Both the position numbers and the translations under genes were made by a program. A stretch of DNA of 64,000 bases, from contig DAOUQF010000014.1 in assembly GCA_030625815.1 (NCBI GenBank), positions 1 through 64,000 on the forward strand, in the 5' to 3' direction. Source of the stretch: Eubacteriales bacterium. GTDB lineage: Bacteria > Bacillota > Clostridia > Tissierellales > GPF-1. The notes below the pieces were generated by a model. It searched no databases. It was not told the DNA's origin and was given only the letters and a program-made list of their open reading frames with translations. This document shows, piece by piece, positions 32,188 through 40,972 of the stretch (the stretch's first letter is position 1; each line of letters begins with the position of its first letter).

Positions 32188-33063
32188 ATGTCATATCGAA
32201 TTATTACAGATAGTGCAGCAGATTTACCGGAATTATTTATTAAAGAGCATGATGTAAAGGTACTGCCCTTGATGGTGAACTGGCGAGGGGATGAGCATGC
32301 GGATCGGACTGTTGATCTGGATGAGTTTTATCAAAGCCTGGCGGATGGAGAAGTTGCCAAAACTGCTCAAATCCCGATGAACAAATTTGTTGCATATTTT
32401 CGGGAATTGGCGGAGATTGGTGATCCTGTCTTATACATTGCTTTTTCTTCCGGTTTGTCTGGAACCTATCAAACTGGAGTCATGGTTGCCGAGCAAATCA
32501 AGGAGGAGTATCCGGATTTCGAAATAACGATTATTGATTCGAAATCTGCGACTCTGGGAGAAGGGTTGATCGTGATGAAAGCCATTCAATTGATGGAAAA
32601 TGGCGCGACAAAGGCTAAGGTGGAAGAGGCTGTTTATTTTTATGTGGATCATATTCAACATATATTCAGTGTGGGCAATTTGGACTATCTGTATCGAGGC
32701 GGTCGCCTCAGCAAGGCGTCGGCGGTTATGGGCGCGATGCTGAATGTCATTCCGATTCTTCATATGACGAAGGAAGGAAAGTTGGAGAAGCTTGATCAGG
32801 TTCGGGGCCGAAAGAAATTGTTGAAAAAAATAGTTGAAACCTTTAGCGTCAACGGTGCAGGTCATGACAAAGCGGAATTCGCTTTTGTCTATTCGCCGGA
32901 TGTGAAGGATGAATCTGAGAAGATGCAGAGTATGGTGGCGGAAAAGTTTAACGGCAAGATACTGGCAGCTCGAGAATTAGGGGTAGTGATTGGTGCCCAT
33001 ACAGGGAATCAATTGCATTCGGTGTTTTTCTTAGACACAGAGGATCCATATTTGAGCGAATAA
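32188..33063 (+). CDS. DegV-family fatty-acid-binding protein
   Basis: A 291-residue two-domain DegV protein. The family binds a long-chain fatty acid between its domains and, in FakB members, presents it to a fatty acid kinase. Visible family blocks are ITDSAADLP at the N-terminus, SSGLSGTYQTG, DSKSATLGEG and LDYLYRGGRLSKA. Which lipid is bound is unknown, and no FakA is adjacent. The ATG at 32188 follows GAAAGGAGT. It is a single gene with its own promoter and terminator. Confidence 0.92.
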   Translation: MSYRIITDSAADLPELFIKEHDVKVLPLMVNWRGDEHADRTVDLDEFYQSLADGEVAKTAQIPMNKFVAYFRELAEIGDPVLYIAFSSGLSGTYQTGVMVAEQIKEEYPDFEITIIDSKSATLGEGLIVMKAIQLMENGATKAKVEEAVYFYVDHIQHIFSVGNLDYLYRGGRLSKASAVMGAMLNVIPILHMTKEGKLEKLDQVRGRKKLLKKIVETFSVNGAGHDKAEFAFVYSPDVKDESEKMQSMVAEKFNGKILAARELGVVIGAHTGNQLHSVFFLDTEDPYLSE

Positions 33064-33065
33064 CG

Positions 33066-33104
33066 CAAACAGGGAAACTTCGAAAGAAGCTTCCCTGTTT
33101 TTTT
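33066..33104. terminator. Bidirectional terminator
   Basis: AAACAGGGAA-CTT pairs with AAG-TTCCCTGTTT over ~13 bp, flanked by a long T run on the plus strand. It also lies at the end of the minus-strand gene at 33103. Confidence 0.85.
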
Positions 33105-33774
33105 ACGTTTTTTTATTTCCGATTTTATTAAAATCGATTTTCCATCGAATGATGACTCCAATCAGTAAAAGCAAGGCCATTAAACCGATGGACAAATAGA
33201 AGTCTTGGCTTCCCACCGCGGTGATCTTATCGCCAAAATTGACATAGGAAAACATGGCGGGAATTGCACCCAATAGTGTTGCAGCGAAAAAATCTCGATA
33301 CTGGACGCTGGAAAGACCGGCGGCGTAACTGATGATATCGAAGGGGATGGGTGTCAAGCGCAATAACAGAATAACGATAAATCCCTTTCTTTCGATTTGT
33401 TCGGACAGGGTGGAGATCCCTTCTTTTTTTTCCAAATACTTTTTCAGATACTTTCGGCCAAAGGTGCGGGTTAGAAAAAAAGCCAAACTGGAACCTAAAA
33501 TAGCTCCGGCAAGGGCTAATAGAAATCCGTTTTTCACGCCAAAGGCAATTCCCCCAGCCATGGCTAGAATAGAATCTGGAAAAAAGGTGAGGGGAACGAT
33601 GGTGAAAAGGATCAAATAAACGACCGGCGCCCAGGGCCCAAACTCAGCAAGCACGCGCTGAATATCCTCTGTGCGAAACCCTCGAAACAGAAAGATGTTT
33701 GAAAGTAAAATCAGTGCCAAAACGGCACCGATAATACCAAATACTAAAGTTGATTTTTTCTTTGGCAATCGCAT
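33103..33774 (-). CDS. TVP38/TMEM64 (VTT/DedA-like) membrane protein
   Basis: A 223-residue integral membrane protein with about six hydrophobic segments and the VTT-domain blocks FPDSILAMAGGIAFG, LGSSLAFFLTRTFGR and RLTPIPFDIISYAAGL. The last, with its Arg and Pro, is typical of TVP38-type proteins. Members are thought to move or scramble lipids or couple to ion gradients; the function here is not known. It begins four bases after the stop of nadE on the same strand, so the two form an operon. Confidence 0.9.
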   Translation of the reverse strand: MRLPKKKSTLVFGIIGAVLALILLSNIFLFRGFRTEDIQRVLAEFGPWAPVVYLILFTIVPLTFFPDSILAMAGGIAFGVKNGFLLALAGAILGSSLAFFLTRTFGRKYLKKYLEKKEGISTLSEQIERKGFIVILLLRLTPIPFDIISYAAGLSSVQYRDFFAATLLGAIPAMFSYVNFGDKITAVGSQDFYLSIGLMALLLLIGVIIRWKIDFNKIGNKKT

Positions 33775-33778
33775 AATT

Positions 33779-35731
33779 CTATTCCAAGTTCGCTTCTAGT
33801 TCAGACAAGATTTCTTGCCAGATCCGGCCGCTTGCATCACTTGGCATCCTCCAATCGCCCCTGGGAGATAAGCTGACAGTCCCTACTTTGGGTCCGTCAG
33901 GCATGCAGGAGCGTTTGTATTGTGCCATAAAGAATCTTCGATAGAAGGTTTTTAACCAGTGAAGAATTTCTTTTTTTGAGTATTGGTCTTGATAGGCTTT
34001 GCAAGCCATATACCAAAGCTTTTCCGGATGTGTACCGTATTTGATCACATAGAACAAGAAAAAATCATGGAGTTCATAAGGACCAATCAAGCTTTCCGTT
34101 TTTTGCGCAATTTTTCCGTCCTCATCAGGCGGAAGCAGCTCAGGACTGATCGGTGCGGCGGCAATATCCGCCAACACCTTTTTGGTTTTTGGATCGGTTG
34201 CTGTTTCCGATCGCCAAGACACCAAAAATCGAACGAGGGTTTTGGGGATGCTGCCATTTACATTGTACATGGACATATGGTCCCCATTATAGGTGCTCCA
34301 CCCGAGAGCGATCTCCGATAAGTCTCCGGTACCCAAAACCAACGCACGCTGCTGATTGGAAAGATCCATGAGGATTTGCGTCCGTTCTCTTGCCTGCGCG
34401 TTTTCGTAGGTGACGTCACGGGCATCAATGGAGTGGCCGATATCTTTCAGGTGAAGCTCTGTGGCCGCACGGATGGAGATTTCACGAACGGAGACATCCA
34501 GTTCTTTCATGAGAGTGTGCGCGTTCTTTAGGGTATCGTCAGAAGTGCCAAAACCAGGCATGGTTACAGCGACGATATTTTCTCTTGGGATTTCCAGCAG
34601 ATCAAAGACTTCCACGGCAACAAGCAAGGCTAGGGTGGAGTCCAGGCCGCCAGAAATGCCGATTACAATCTTTTCCAATCCAGTATGTTCCATTCGCTTT
34701 GCGAGCCCCGCCGCTTGAATTTGGAAGATCTCCTCGCAGCGTTTTTTCACCACCATCGGATTGTTTGGTATAAACGGATTTCGTTCAATGGTTCGATCCA
34801 ACGATTTGGAGCGGTGGCGGAAGGGACATAATTCGACAAATTGATAATGCTCGTTGATTGTTGAAGCGTCGGAGAAGGTATTGTTCATTTTTCTCTCGGC
34901 ACTGAGGCGCTGAATATCAATATCCCCGTAAATCACCTGGCTGGTTCGGCAGAAACGCGTGCCCTCCTGAAGGCAGGTGCCATTTTCATAGATCATCAAG
35001 TCGCCGTCAAAGACGAGATCGGTTGTGGATTCGTGGACGCCGGCAGAGGCGTACAGATATCCGCAGGCAAGCTTATCGCTTTGCTGGCTGACCAGTTGAT
35101 GGCGATACTCAGTTTTTGATGTTAAGGCATTGCTCGCAGATAGGTTGGCAATGATATGAGCCCCGTTTAAGGCATGTTGAATGCTTGGCGCCATCGGCGA
35201 CCAAAGATCCTCGCAAATTTCGATTCCAAGGGTGAAATGAAGATCGGCCGAGGTAAATAAGAGGGTTCCAAACGGGACCTCTTCCTCAAAGATTGTGATG
35301 GTATGGACCAGATCGACAATTTTCTTGCTCGTATGGAACCAACGTTTTTCATAAAACTCTCGATAATTCGGCAAATATGTTTTCGGAACAACACCCAAGA
35401 TATGGCCATGCTGAATGAGGGCGCTGCAATTATACAGCTCATTTCGGATACGAAGCGGAATTCCTACCAAGAGAACAAGATCCAACGCTTCCGATGCGGA
35501 ACAGATTTTTTGCAGGGCTGTCAAGGCAGCCTCTAATAAGGCGTCTTGTTGAAATAAATCAGCGCAGGTATAACCGGTTATTGACAGTTCTGGGAATACT
35601 AGAACTTGCGCGTGATTTTTGTCGGCTTCAGCTGCGCATCGAATGATTTCTTCTGCATTGTAGATGGGATCGGCAACATGAAGTTTTGGTGATGCGACTG
35701 CTGTTTTGATGTAACCGTATTGATTCATCAT
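33779..35731 (-). CDS. nadE: Glutamine-dependent NAD+ synthetase
   Basis: A 650-residue two-domain enzyme that makes NAD from nicotinic acid adenine dinucleotide, ATP and glutamine. The N-terminal nitrilase-type glutaminase has the Glu48-Lys117-Cys173 triad (FPELSITGYT, VPKTYLPN, GIEICEDLW). The C-terminal synthetase has the ATP-pyrophosphatase loop SGGLDS at 360-365. Full length for the fused glutamine-dependent form. Two ATGs in a row can serve as start after GAAGGGA. It leads a two-gene operon with the TVP38 protein. Confidence 0.95.
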   Translation of the reverse strand: MMNQYGYIKTAVASPKLHVADPIYNAEEIIRCAAEADKNHAQVLVFPELSITGYTCADLFQQDALLEAALTALQKICSASEALDLVLLVGIPLRIRNELYNCSALIQHGHILGVVPKTYLPNYREFYEKRWFHTSKKIVDLVHTITIFEEEVPFGTLLFTSADLHFTLGIEICEDLWSPMAPSIQHALNGAHIIANLSASNALTSKTEYRHQLVSQQSDKLACGYLYASAGVHESTTDLVFDGDLMIYENGTCLQEGTRFCRTSQVIYGDIDIQRLSAERKMNNTFSDASTINEHYQFVELCPFRHRSKSLDRTIERNPFIPNNPMVVKKRCEEIFQIQAAGLAKRMEHTGLEKIVIGISGGLDSTLALLVAVEVFDLLEIPRENIVAVTMPGFGTSDDTLKNAHTLMKELDVSVREISIRAATELHLKDIGHSIDARDVTYENAQARERTQILMDLSNQQRALVLGTGDLSEIALGWSTYNGDHMSMYNVNGSIPKTLVRFLVSWRSETATDPKTKKVLADIAAAPISPELLPPDEDGKIAQKTESLIGPYELHDFFLFYVIKYGTHPEKLWYMACKAYQDQYSKKEILHWLKTFYRRFFMAQYKRSCMPDGPKVGTVSLSPRGDWRMPSDASGRIWQEILSELEANLE

Positions 35732-36055
35732 TTTCCCTTCTTTCTAAGTCTTCTTTCCTGATTATATCAAGGAATGAAGAAAAATACAGCTAGTTCAGAC
35801 AGAAAATGAGAGAAATGAATCAGAAATGCAAGAAGAGTTTCATTTCGTGCAAATTTAGCTTGAAAATGCAAGAAATAATTCGGAAATGAATTTTAAGTAT
35901 GAACATTTCGTAACAACATTGGAGCAGTGTGATTGTTTTCTTGATTTATTTCCTGGAATTAGGAAGAAAAACCTTGGGAAAACGATTGGCAAAGGGAGCG
36001 TTTATCTGCAAGATTTTTTTCGAATCTTGCAACGGGAAATTCTGAAAATCAACGG
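35732..36055. other. Intergenic region between divergent nadE and the yitT-like gene
   Basis: No gene is supported. It is A-rich and has two direct copies of AAATGCAAGAA at 35824 and 35864, exactly 40 bases apart, and a hairpin GCAAGATT/AATCTTGC at 36008-36030 without a useful T run, just upstream of the next promoter. These may be regulator sites; no regulator can be named. Confidence 0.5.
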
Positions 36056-36083
36056 TTGAATTTGTAGATGAAGCCTGTATAAT
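36056..36083 (+). promoter_or_regulatory. Promoter of the yitT-like gene
   Basis: TTGAAT (36056) and TATAAT (36078) with a 16-base spacer and TG directly before the -10. Confidence 0.75.
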
Positions 36084-36114
36084 GAGATTGAAAAACATGA
36101 AAAAAGGAGAAATT

Positions 36115-36996
36115 ATGATTGCTGCCAAGCAACTCACTCACAAAAAAATTACGGTTCCACCAGTGCTCATTCATGTCGGTATTCAAGTGAGTGCAAATCT
36201 GATTTGCGCCATCGCTTTTAATATGTTTTATATTCCCAATCATTTTCTCAGCGGCGGGTTGAGCGGTATTTCCATTCTTTTGGAGTATCTGTTTCAGATT
36301 CCGACTGCGGTCACAGTTTTTGTTTTGAACCTTCCGTTATTCTTGATTGGCGCAAGGAAGATTGATGGAGAATTTATACGTAATACAATTATTTCGGTTA
36401 CGCTGTTCTCCTTGCTGCTAAGTTTGACTAACCCGCTTCGCGGGTCGGTGCAAATTGAAGATCCATTGCTGATGGCGATTATTGGCGGCGCGATCAATGG
36501 AATCGGGATGGGGCTGCTTTTCCGACATAAGATGAGCCAAGGCGGATTTGATATTATTGCTGCAATCATTAAGAAGAAGCGAAATATGGAAATCGGAACG
36601 GTTTTGATGGGATTGAATGGGATCTTGATTCTCGTTTCCTCTATCGTTTTCGATCTTCGTTCGGCCATGTACACTCTTGTCGCTTTATTCGTATCCTATC
36701 AAGTGATGGATCGCGTGCGAAAGGGAACAAATCGTGAGAAGACCGTGATGATCATTTCAGATGAAACAGATGCGATTGCTCAGTCGATTCATCTGGAGTT
36801 GAATCGTGGATCGACATTTCTGAAAGGAAATGGTGGATATTCACGGGAAGAAAAAACCGTGATTTACACGACCATAACCAATACGCAAATGGGCGCTTTA
36901 CGTGAAATAGTCAGGCAAAAAGATGAAAATGCTTTTATGGCAGTTACTGAGGCAACCGAAGTGGAAGGCAACGGCTTTCAACGTCAATGGATTTAG
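36115..36996 (+). CDS. YitT-family membrane protein with DUF2179 domain
   Basis: A 293-residue protein with five to six hydrophobic segments (about residues 20-205) followed by a soluble DUF2179 domain (about 210-290). YitT blocks are visible in IPNHFLSGGLSGISILLEY, GGAINGIGMGLLFRHKMSQGG and the C-terminal GGYSREEKTVIYTTI. Function is not established; transport is suspected for the family. The ATG at 36115 follows AAAGGAGAA; upstream in-frame ATGs overlap the promoter. A terminator follows, so it is a single-gene unit. Confidence 0.88.
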   Translation: MIAAKQLTHKKITVPPVLIHVGIQVSANLICAIAFNMFYIPNHFLSGGLSGISILLEYLFQIPTAVTVFVLNLPLFLIGARKIDGEFIRNTIISVTLFSLLLSLTNPLRGSVQIEDPLLMAIIGGAINGIGMGLLFRHKMSQGGFDIIAAIIKKKRNMEIGTVLMGLNGILILVSSIVFDLRSAMYTLVALFVSYQVMDRVRKGTNREKTVMIISDETDAIAQSIHLELNRGSTFLKGNGGYSREEKTVIYTTITNTQMGALREIVRQKDENAFMAVTEATEVEGNGFQRQWI

Positions 36997-36997
36997 G

Positions 36998-37029
36998 AAT
37001 CATCCGGCATTCGCCGGGTGATTTTTTTT
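36998..37029 (+). terminator. Terminator after the yitT-like gene
   Basis: AATCATCCGGC and GCCGGGTGATT form an 11-bp stem (one G-U) with an ATTC loop, followed by T8. Confidence 0.9.
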
Positions 37030-37068
37030 ATGAGGTATGCTATAATTCAACTATTGTAGGAGGGGTGT

Positions 37069-38223
37069 ATGAAAGAGCAGGAACGTAGACTTATCTATCT
37101 TAGTTTTTTCTTCATGTGTTTATTTGCAGTAACAGATAGTACACGCGGTGTGTTTTTGCCGTTTATTAAGACCGCTTATCAGGTGACTGATACGCAATTG
37201 GGCTTGATTAGTTCTGTGTCCAGCCTCTCATTTATGATTTCTATGCCGATTGCCGCGATGATTGCAGAACGGAGCGGATACCGAATTCTGATCCGTAGCG
37301 GATTTGTGGTTCAGATCATAGCGGTCATGGTTTTGCGATTTGCAACGAACTATCCGATGATACTATTTTTTTACATCTTGCTGAGTATCGGAGGCGCGGT
37401 TGTTTTATATGCAATCAACACCATTATTCCGCAGTTGCCTATTACCAATCATGCGTATTATATGAATTGGACGCACTGTATGTACGGCATTGTGGCTTCA
37501 AGCATTACAGTTACGCTTGGCTGGGTGTTGCGTACGGGGATCGACTGGAAAATCATGTATTATGTCACCGTAGTTGCCATGTTGATCGGCTTGGCGGTGA
37601 ATCGAAAAAGCGAATATCCCTGGATTCCGAAGAGCGAATCAAAGGGCGGCAATCATGCGTTACTAAAGCAATCGATTTTATATACATATATCGTGATTTT
37701 TGGTTTCTTTGTATCGGCGGAAAGCGGCATGATTGTGTGGAGCATTCATTATTATGATCAGGCGTTTCAAATTGATACGGGATTTGCAGCGATTCTTGCT
37801 GCAGGTTTTTTAATTAACATCTCTATTGGGAGAGTAATCGGCAGCCGATATCTTGAGAAGTACGATCATTTTCATATGGTGCAATTCACGCAAGCCGTTG
37901 CGATTTTGATGGTGACGCTTGGATTGTCGTTGGGGCGAAACGGGGTATGGCTATTGCCGCTGTCGGGGTTGTTTTTCTCGATCAATTATCCAACGATGCT
38001 GATTTCCATCGGTTATGTGATCAAGAACCAGACCCAGCGTGCTGTTGGATATATTACCGGGTTTACCGGTTCAATCGTATTTGTCATGCATATTATTATC
38101 GGAAGAATCAGCGATCACTTTGGCATACGGATCGCCATGTATATCATTCCTTTTTCCTTAGTGGTCTGCTTGGGAATTTTCACCCTTGTGCAGAAAGGAA
38201 TCATTCGTGAAAAAATCGACTAA
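37069..38223 (+). CDS. MFS transporter, first of a tandem pair
   Basis: A 384-residue major facilitator with about 12 hydrophobic segments. Its N-terminus carries DSTRGVFLPFIK in the first loop, shared with the next gene's NGTRGVFLPQFK, so the two are paralogues. Loop 2-3 contains the weak MFS motif AERSGYRILIRSG. Substrate unknown; the general type resembles sugar or organic-acid carriers. A GTAGGAGGGG site precedes the ATG. Its end overlaps the second transporter by 17 bases. Confidence 0.87.
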   Translation: MKEQERRLIYLSFFFMCLFAVTDSTRGVFLPFIKTAYQVTDTQLGLISSVSSLSFMISMPIAAMIAERSGYRILIRSGFVVQIIAVMVLRFATNYPMILFFYILLSIGGAVVLYAINTIIPQLPITNHAYYMNWTHCMYGIVASSITVTLGWVLRTGIDWKIMYYVTVVAMLIGLAVNRKSEYPWIPKSESKGGNHALLKQSILYTYIVIFGFFVSAESGMIVWSIHYYDQAFQIDTGFAAILAAGFLINISIGRVIGSRYLEKYDHFHMVQFTQAVAILMVTLGLSLGRNGVWLLPLSGLFFSINYPTMLISIGYVIKNQTQRAVGYITGFTGSIVFVMHIIIGRISDHFGIRIAMYIIPFSLVVCLGIFTLVQKGIIREKID

Positions 38224-39352
38224 ACTGGCATTTTATGCCATTGCTTTTGCATTCTTTGTACACTCTTTTGTGAATGGCACAAGGGGTGTTTTTCTTCCGC
38301 AATTCAAATCAACCTTTGCCCTAAGCGACACTTTTATGGGCGGAGTAAATGGACTTTTAAGCGCTGTAATGTTGGTATCCAGTTTGATTGCCGGTGAACT
38401 TTGTGCGCGGATTGGAAATAAAGGACTTGCAATCGTAAGCCTCGGCTTTTACGGGGTTGCAATTTTGGGACTGCAATGGGTATCGAGTTCAATTGGGTTT
38501 GTCATATTTTACGCCTTTACTGGACTGGGGGCATCTTCCATTGCGGTTGCGGTCAATACGGCGGTGCCGGCTTTGGGATTGAAGCGGCCGGGCAGAGCCA
38601 TGTCGATTATTCATTTTGTCTACGGGGTTGGAGCAAGTATTGCCTTGCTTTGGATGGGGAATTTGATTCCGAAAGCCGGATGGCAGAATGCATATCTGAT
38701 GATTGGAATGATGTTCGCGGCGGCGATTCTTCTGCTGGTAGTGACGAAATTCCCTATTTCGGATCATGCGGCAAGGCAGGCAAGCGCCGGTCACGGATTC
38801 TGGAAAGAAACAACGTTTTGGATGTTGGCAGGGGTGTTTGGTTTTTATCTGACAGCGGAACTGGCATTGATCAATTGGTTTCCCAATTATATGGAATTTG
38901 CTTTGTCCATGCCCCAGGTGAATGCTTCAAAGACGGCGGCATTATTTTTTGTCTTTTTGACAATCGGTCGCCTCGCGGGGAGTTTCTTTATTGATCATTT
39001 TTCCTATAAAAAGATTTCAGCCTGGTTTATTGGGCTTATGATTGTCAGTATTGCGATTGGTTTGCTGATTCCCGGGATCGGCGCATTTATGATTGCTTTG
39101 TCCGGATTGTTTGCTTCGATCTGCATCCCGACCTTGATGTTGGTGATTACTGAGCAATTCCCCGACAACTCGATGCGCGTGATTGGGGCTGTGAATATGG
39201 TGGCGGCAATCGTACGAATGGCGGGCGAATTTTTAGTGGGAACGATCACCCAGCGCAGCGGTGCTGCCGTTGGATTTTGGCTGATTCCATTTTTTCTGGT
39301 TTTAGCGCTAGGAATATTAATAAAATTGATTATGACTCCAAGGAGGAACTAG
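38207..39352 (+). CDS. MFS transporter, second of a tandem pair
   Basis: A 381-residue major facilitator paralogous to the protein at 37069. It has 12 predicted segments, TRGVFLP near residue 25 and ARIGNKGLA in loop 2-3. The GTG at 38207 is preferred because AGAAAGGAA lies seven bases upstream, placing the start inside the previous gene. Overlapping paralogues under one promoter may form two separate carriers or a heteromer (inference). glmM begins one base after its stop. Confidence 0.86.
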   Translation: MKKSTKLAFYAIAFAFFVHSFVNGTRGVFLPQFKSTFALSDTFMGGVNGLLSAVMLVSSLIAGELCARIGNKGLAIVSLGFYGVAILGLQWVSSSIGFVIFYAFTGLGASSIAVAVNTAVPALGLKRPGRAMSIIHFVYGVGASIALLWMGNLIPKAGWQNAYLMIGMMFAAAILLLVVTKFPISDHAARQASAGHGFWKETTFWMLAGVFGFYLTAELALINWFPNYMEFALSMPQVNASKTAALFFVFLTIGRLAGSFFIDHFSYKKISAWFIGLMIVSIAIGLLIPGIGAFMIALSGLFASICIPTLMLVITEQFPDNSMRVIGAVNMVAAIVRMAGEFLVGTITQRSGAAVGFWLIPFFLVLALGILIKLIMTPRRN

Positions 39353-39353
39353 T

Positions 39354-40703
39354 ATGGCAAGATTATTTGGAACAGACGGCGTTCGTGGCGTGGCAAATTC
39401 TGAATTGACACCAGAATTGGCATTTCAATTGGGACGCGTGGCGACTTACGTCATTACCAAGGGTGTAAAACAAGGAAAAGTTATTGTTGGGATGGACACG
39501 CGTCGATCCTGTGATTTATTGGAAGCGGCACTTGTGGCGGGAATCTGTTCAGTCGGGTCTGATGCTTTGTGTGTTGGCGTAGTGCCAACGCCTGCAGTTT
39601 CGCATTTGACTCGCAAATATGAAGCGGATGCCGGCGTTGTGATCTCGGCCTCCCATAATCCTGTTGAATTCAACGGAATTAAATTTTTTAATCGCGATGG
39701 ATTCAAGCTTACCGATGAAATGGAAGATGAGATCGAGGCAATTATTGCCAGCGATGAGGGTATTGCGTATCGTCCAACCGGGCGAGATGTAGGACAGCGT
39801 ATTATGGTGAGAAATGGAGTAGGGGAATACCTTGATTTCTTAACGAATGCGACCGAGGTTTCACTAAAAGGGGTTAAGATCGTACTGGATTGCGCAAATG
39901 GAGCGAGCTATCAAGCGGCACCGGCAATCTTCGAGCGGTTAGGAGCAGAAATAACGGTCATCAATCATTCGCCCAATGGATTGAACATCAATGTGGAGTG
40001 CGGATCGACGCATCCGGAAGGTTTGCAAGAGCTGGTGTTGGAATCGGGCGCTGATTTTGGTCTTGCTTTTGATGGTGATGCGGATCGGCTGAAAGCGGTA
40101 GACGAGCATGGGAATATGATTGATGGTGATCATGTGCTGGCAATTTGTGCGCGGGCGATGAAACAGCAGGGAACTTTAAAGAATAATATGGTTGTCGGGA
40201 CGATTATGGCGAATTTAGGTCTGAATCGTTTTTTGGCGGATGAAGGCATCGATTTTGTTCAAACCAAGGTAGGCGACCGATATGTCTTGGAAGAAATGCG
40301 GGCAGGCGATTATGCATTGGGCGGCGAGCAGTCCGGTCATATAATCTTCCTTGAGCATAACACCACGGGTGACGGTCTGCTGTCGGCGATCAAACTATCG
40401 GAAGCGATTGTGAAGTCAGGAAAAACAGCTTCGGAATTGGCGAATTCATTGACCAAGTATCCACAGGTGCTCTTAAATGCAACCGTAAGCAATCAGAACA
40501 AGCATGGATATATGGAAGATGAGGAAGTTGCGAAGCGCATTGCTGAGATTGAAGCGCACTTCCATGGGGAAGGACGCGTTGTGATCCGGCCATCCGGAAC
40601 GGAACCTTTGGTTCGAGTGATGTTGGAAGGCAAGGATGAGATCGAAATGCGAAAAATGGCGTCGGATCTGGTAAAACTCATTGAAACACGACTGGGAAAA
40701 TAG
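39354..40703 (+). CDS. glmM: Phosphoglucosamine mutase
   Basis: A 449-residue enzyme that converts glucosamine-6-phosphate to glucosamine-1-phosphate for UDP-GlcNAc and cell-wall synthesis. The phosphoserine is Ser100 in SASHNP. The metal loop is DGDADR and the sugar and phosphate loops are GGEQSGH and RPSGTEP, all in the usual order. AAGGAGGA precedes the ATG. glmS, the enzyme that makes its substrate, follows after a terminator and a ribozyme. Confidence 0.97.
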   Translation: MARLFGTDGVRGVANSELTPELAFQLGRVATYVITKGVKQGKVIVGMDTRRSCDLLEAALVAGICSVGSDALCVGVVPTPAVSHLTRKYEADAGVVISASHNPVEFNGIKFFNRDGFKLTDEMEDEIEAIIASDEGIAYRPTGRDVGQRIMVRNGVGEYLDFLTNATEVSLKGVKIVLDCANGASYQAAPAIFERLGAEITVINHSPNGLNINVECGSTHPEGLQELVLESGADFGLAFDGDADRLKAVDEHGNMIDGDHVLAICARAMKQQGTLKNNMVVGTIMANLGLNRFLADEGIDFVQTKVGDRYVLEEMRAGDYALGGEQSGHIIFLEHNTTGDGLLSAIKLSEAIVKSGKTASELANSLTKYPQVLLNATVSNQNKHGYMEDEEVAKRIAEIEAHFHGEGRVVIRPSGTEPLVRVMLEGKDEIEMRKMASDLVKLIETRLGK

Positions 40704-40710
40704 TACAATA

Positions 40711-40739
40711 GATGGAGATCTTCGGATCTCCATTTTTTT
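40711..40739 (+). terminator. Terminator after glmM
   Basis: GATGGAGATC-TTCG-GATCTCCATT: a 9-10-bp stem with a UUCG loop, then a T run. It isolates glmM from glmS, so glmS needs its own promoter or read-through. Confidence 0.88.
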
Positions 40740-40779
40740 ATAAAGGAGGGATTCATGAAGTAGGAGAGTTATACACTCA

Positions 40780-40935
40780 AACAAAGCGCCTGAACATCGT
40801 ATTGATGTTGACGAGGACGAGGACATTCGAATTTCGGCGGGTACCTCGGGGTGTTTTCTGTTTTTTCATCTATAGAACTGCGACAAATCTCGGAAGTGAT
40901 TTTGAGGACAATAGCAGGGAAAAAAGACAGCTGTC
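40780..40935 (+). ncRNA. glmS ribozyme (GlcN6P-activated self-cleaving RNA)
   Basis: The core is clear: AGCGCC at the cleavage site (cut expected between A40785 and G40786), GAACATC with GATGTTGACGAGGA, and GAATTTCGGCGGGTACCTC with pseudoknot partners. It lies just ahead of glmS. Glucosamine-6-phosphate acts as a cofactor for cleavage of the mRNA leader, lowering glmS expression when the product is plentiful. The 3' limit is estimated. Confidence 0.95.
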
Positions 40936-40972
40936 CGGCCCACAAAATTTTGGACTGGAGGAAAAATACAAA

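Noticed and set aside
36008-36030. Transcription terminator
   Set aside because: The hairpin has no T run after it on either strand and no gene ends next to it.
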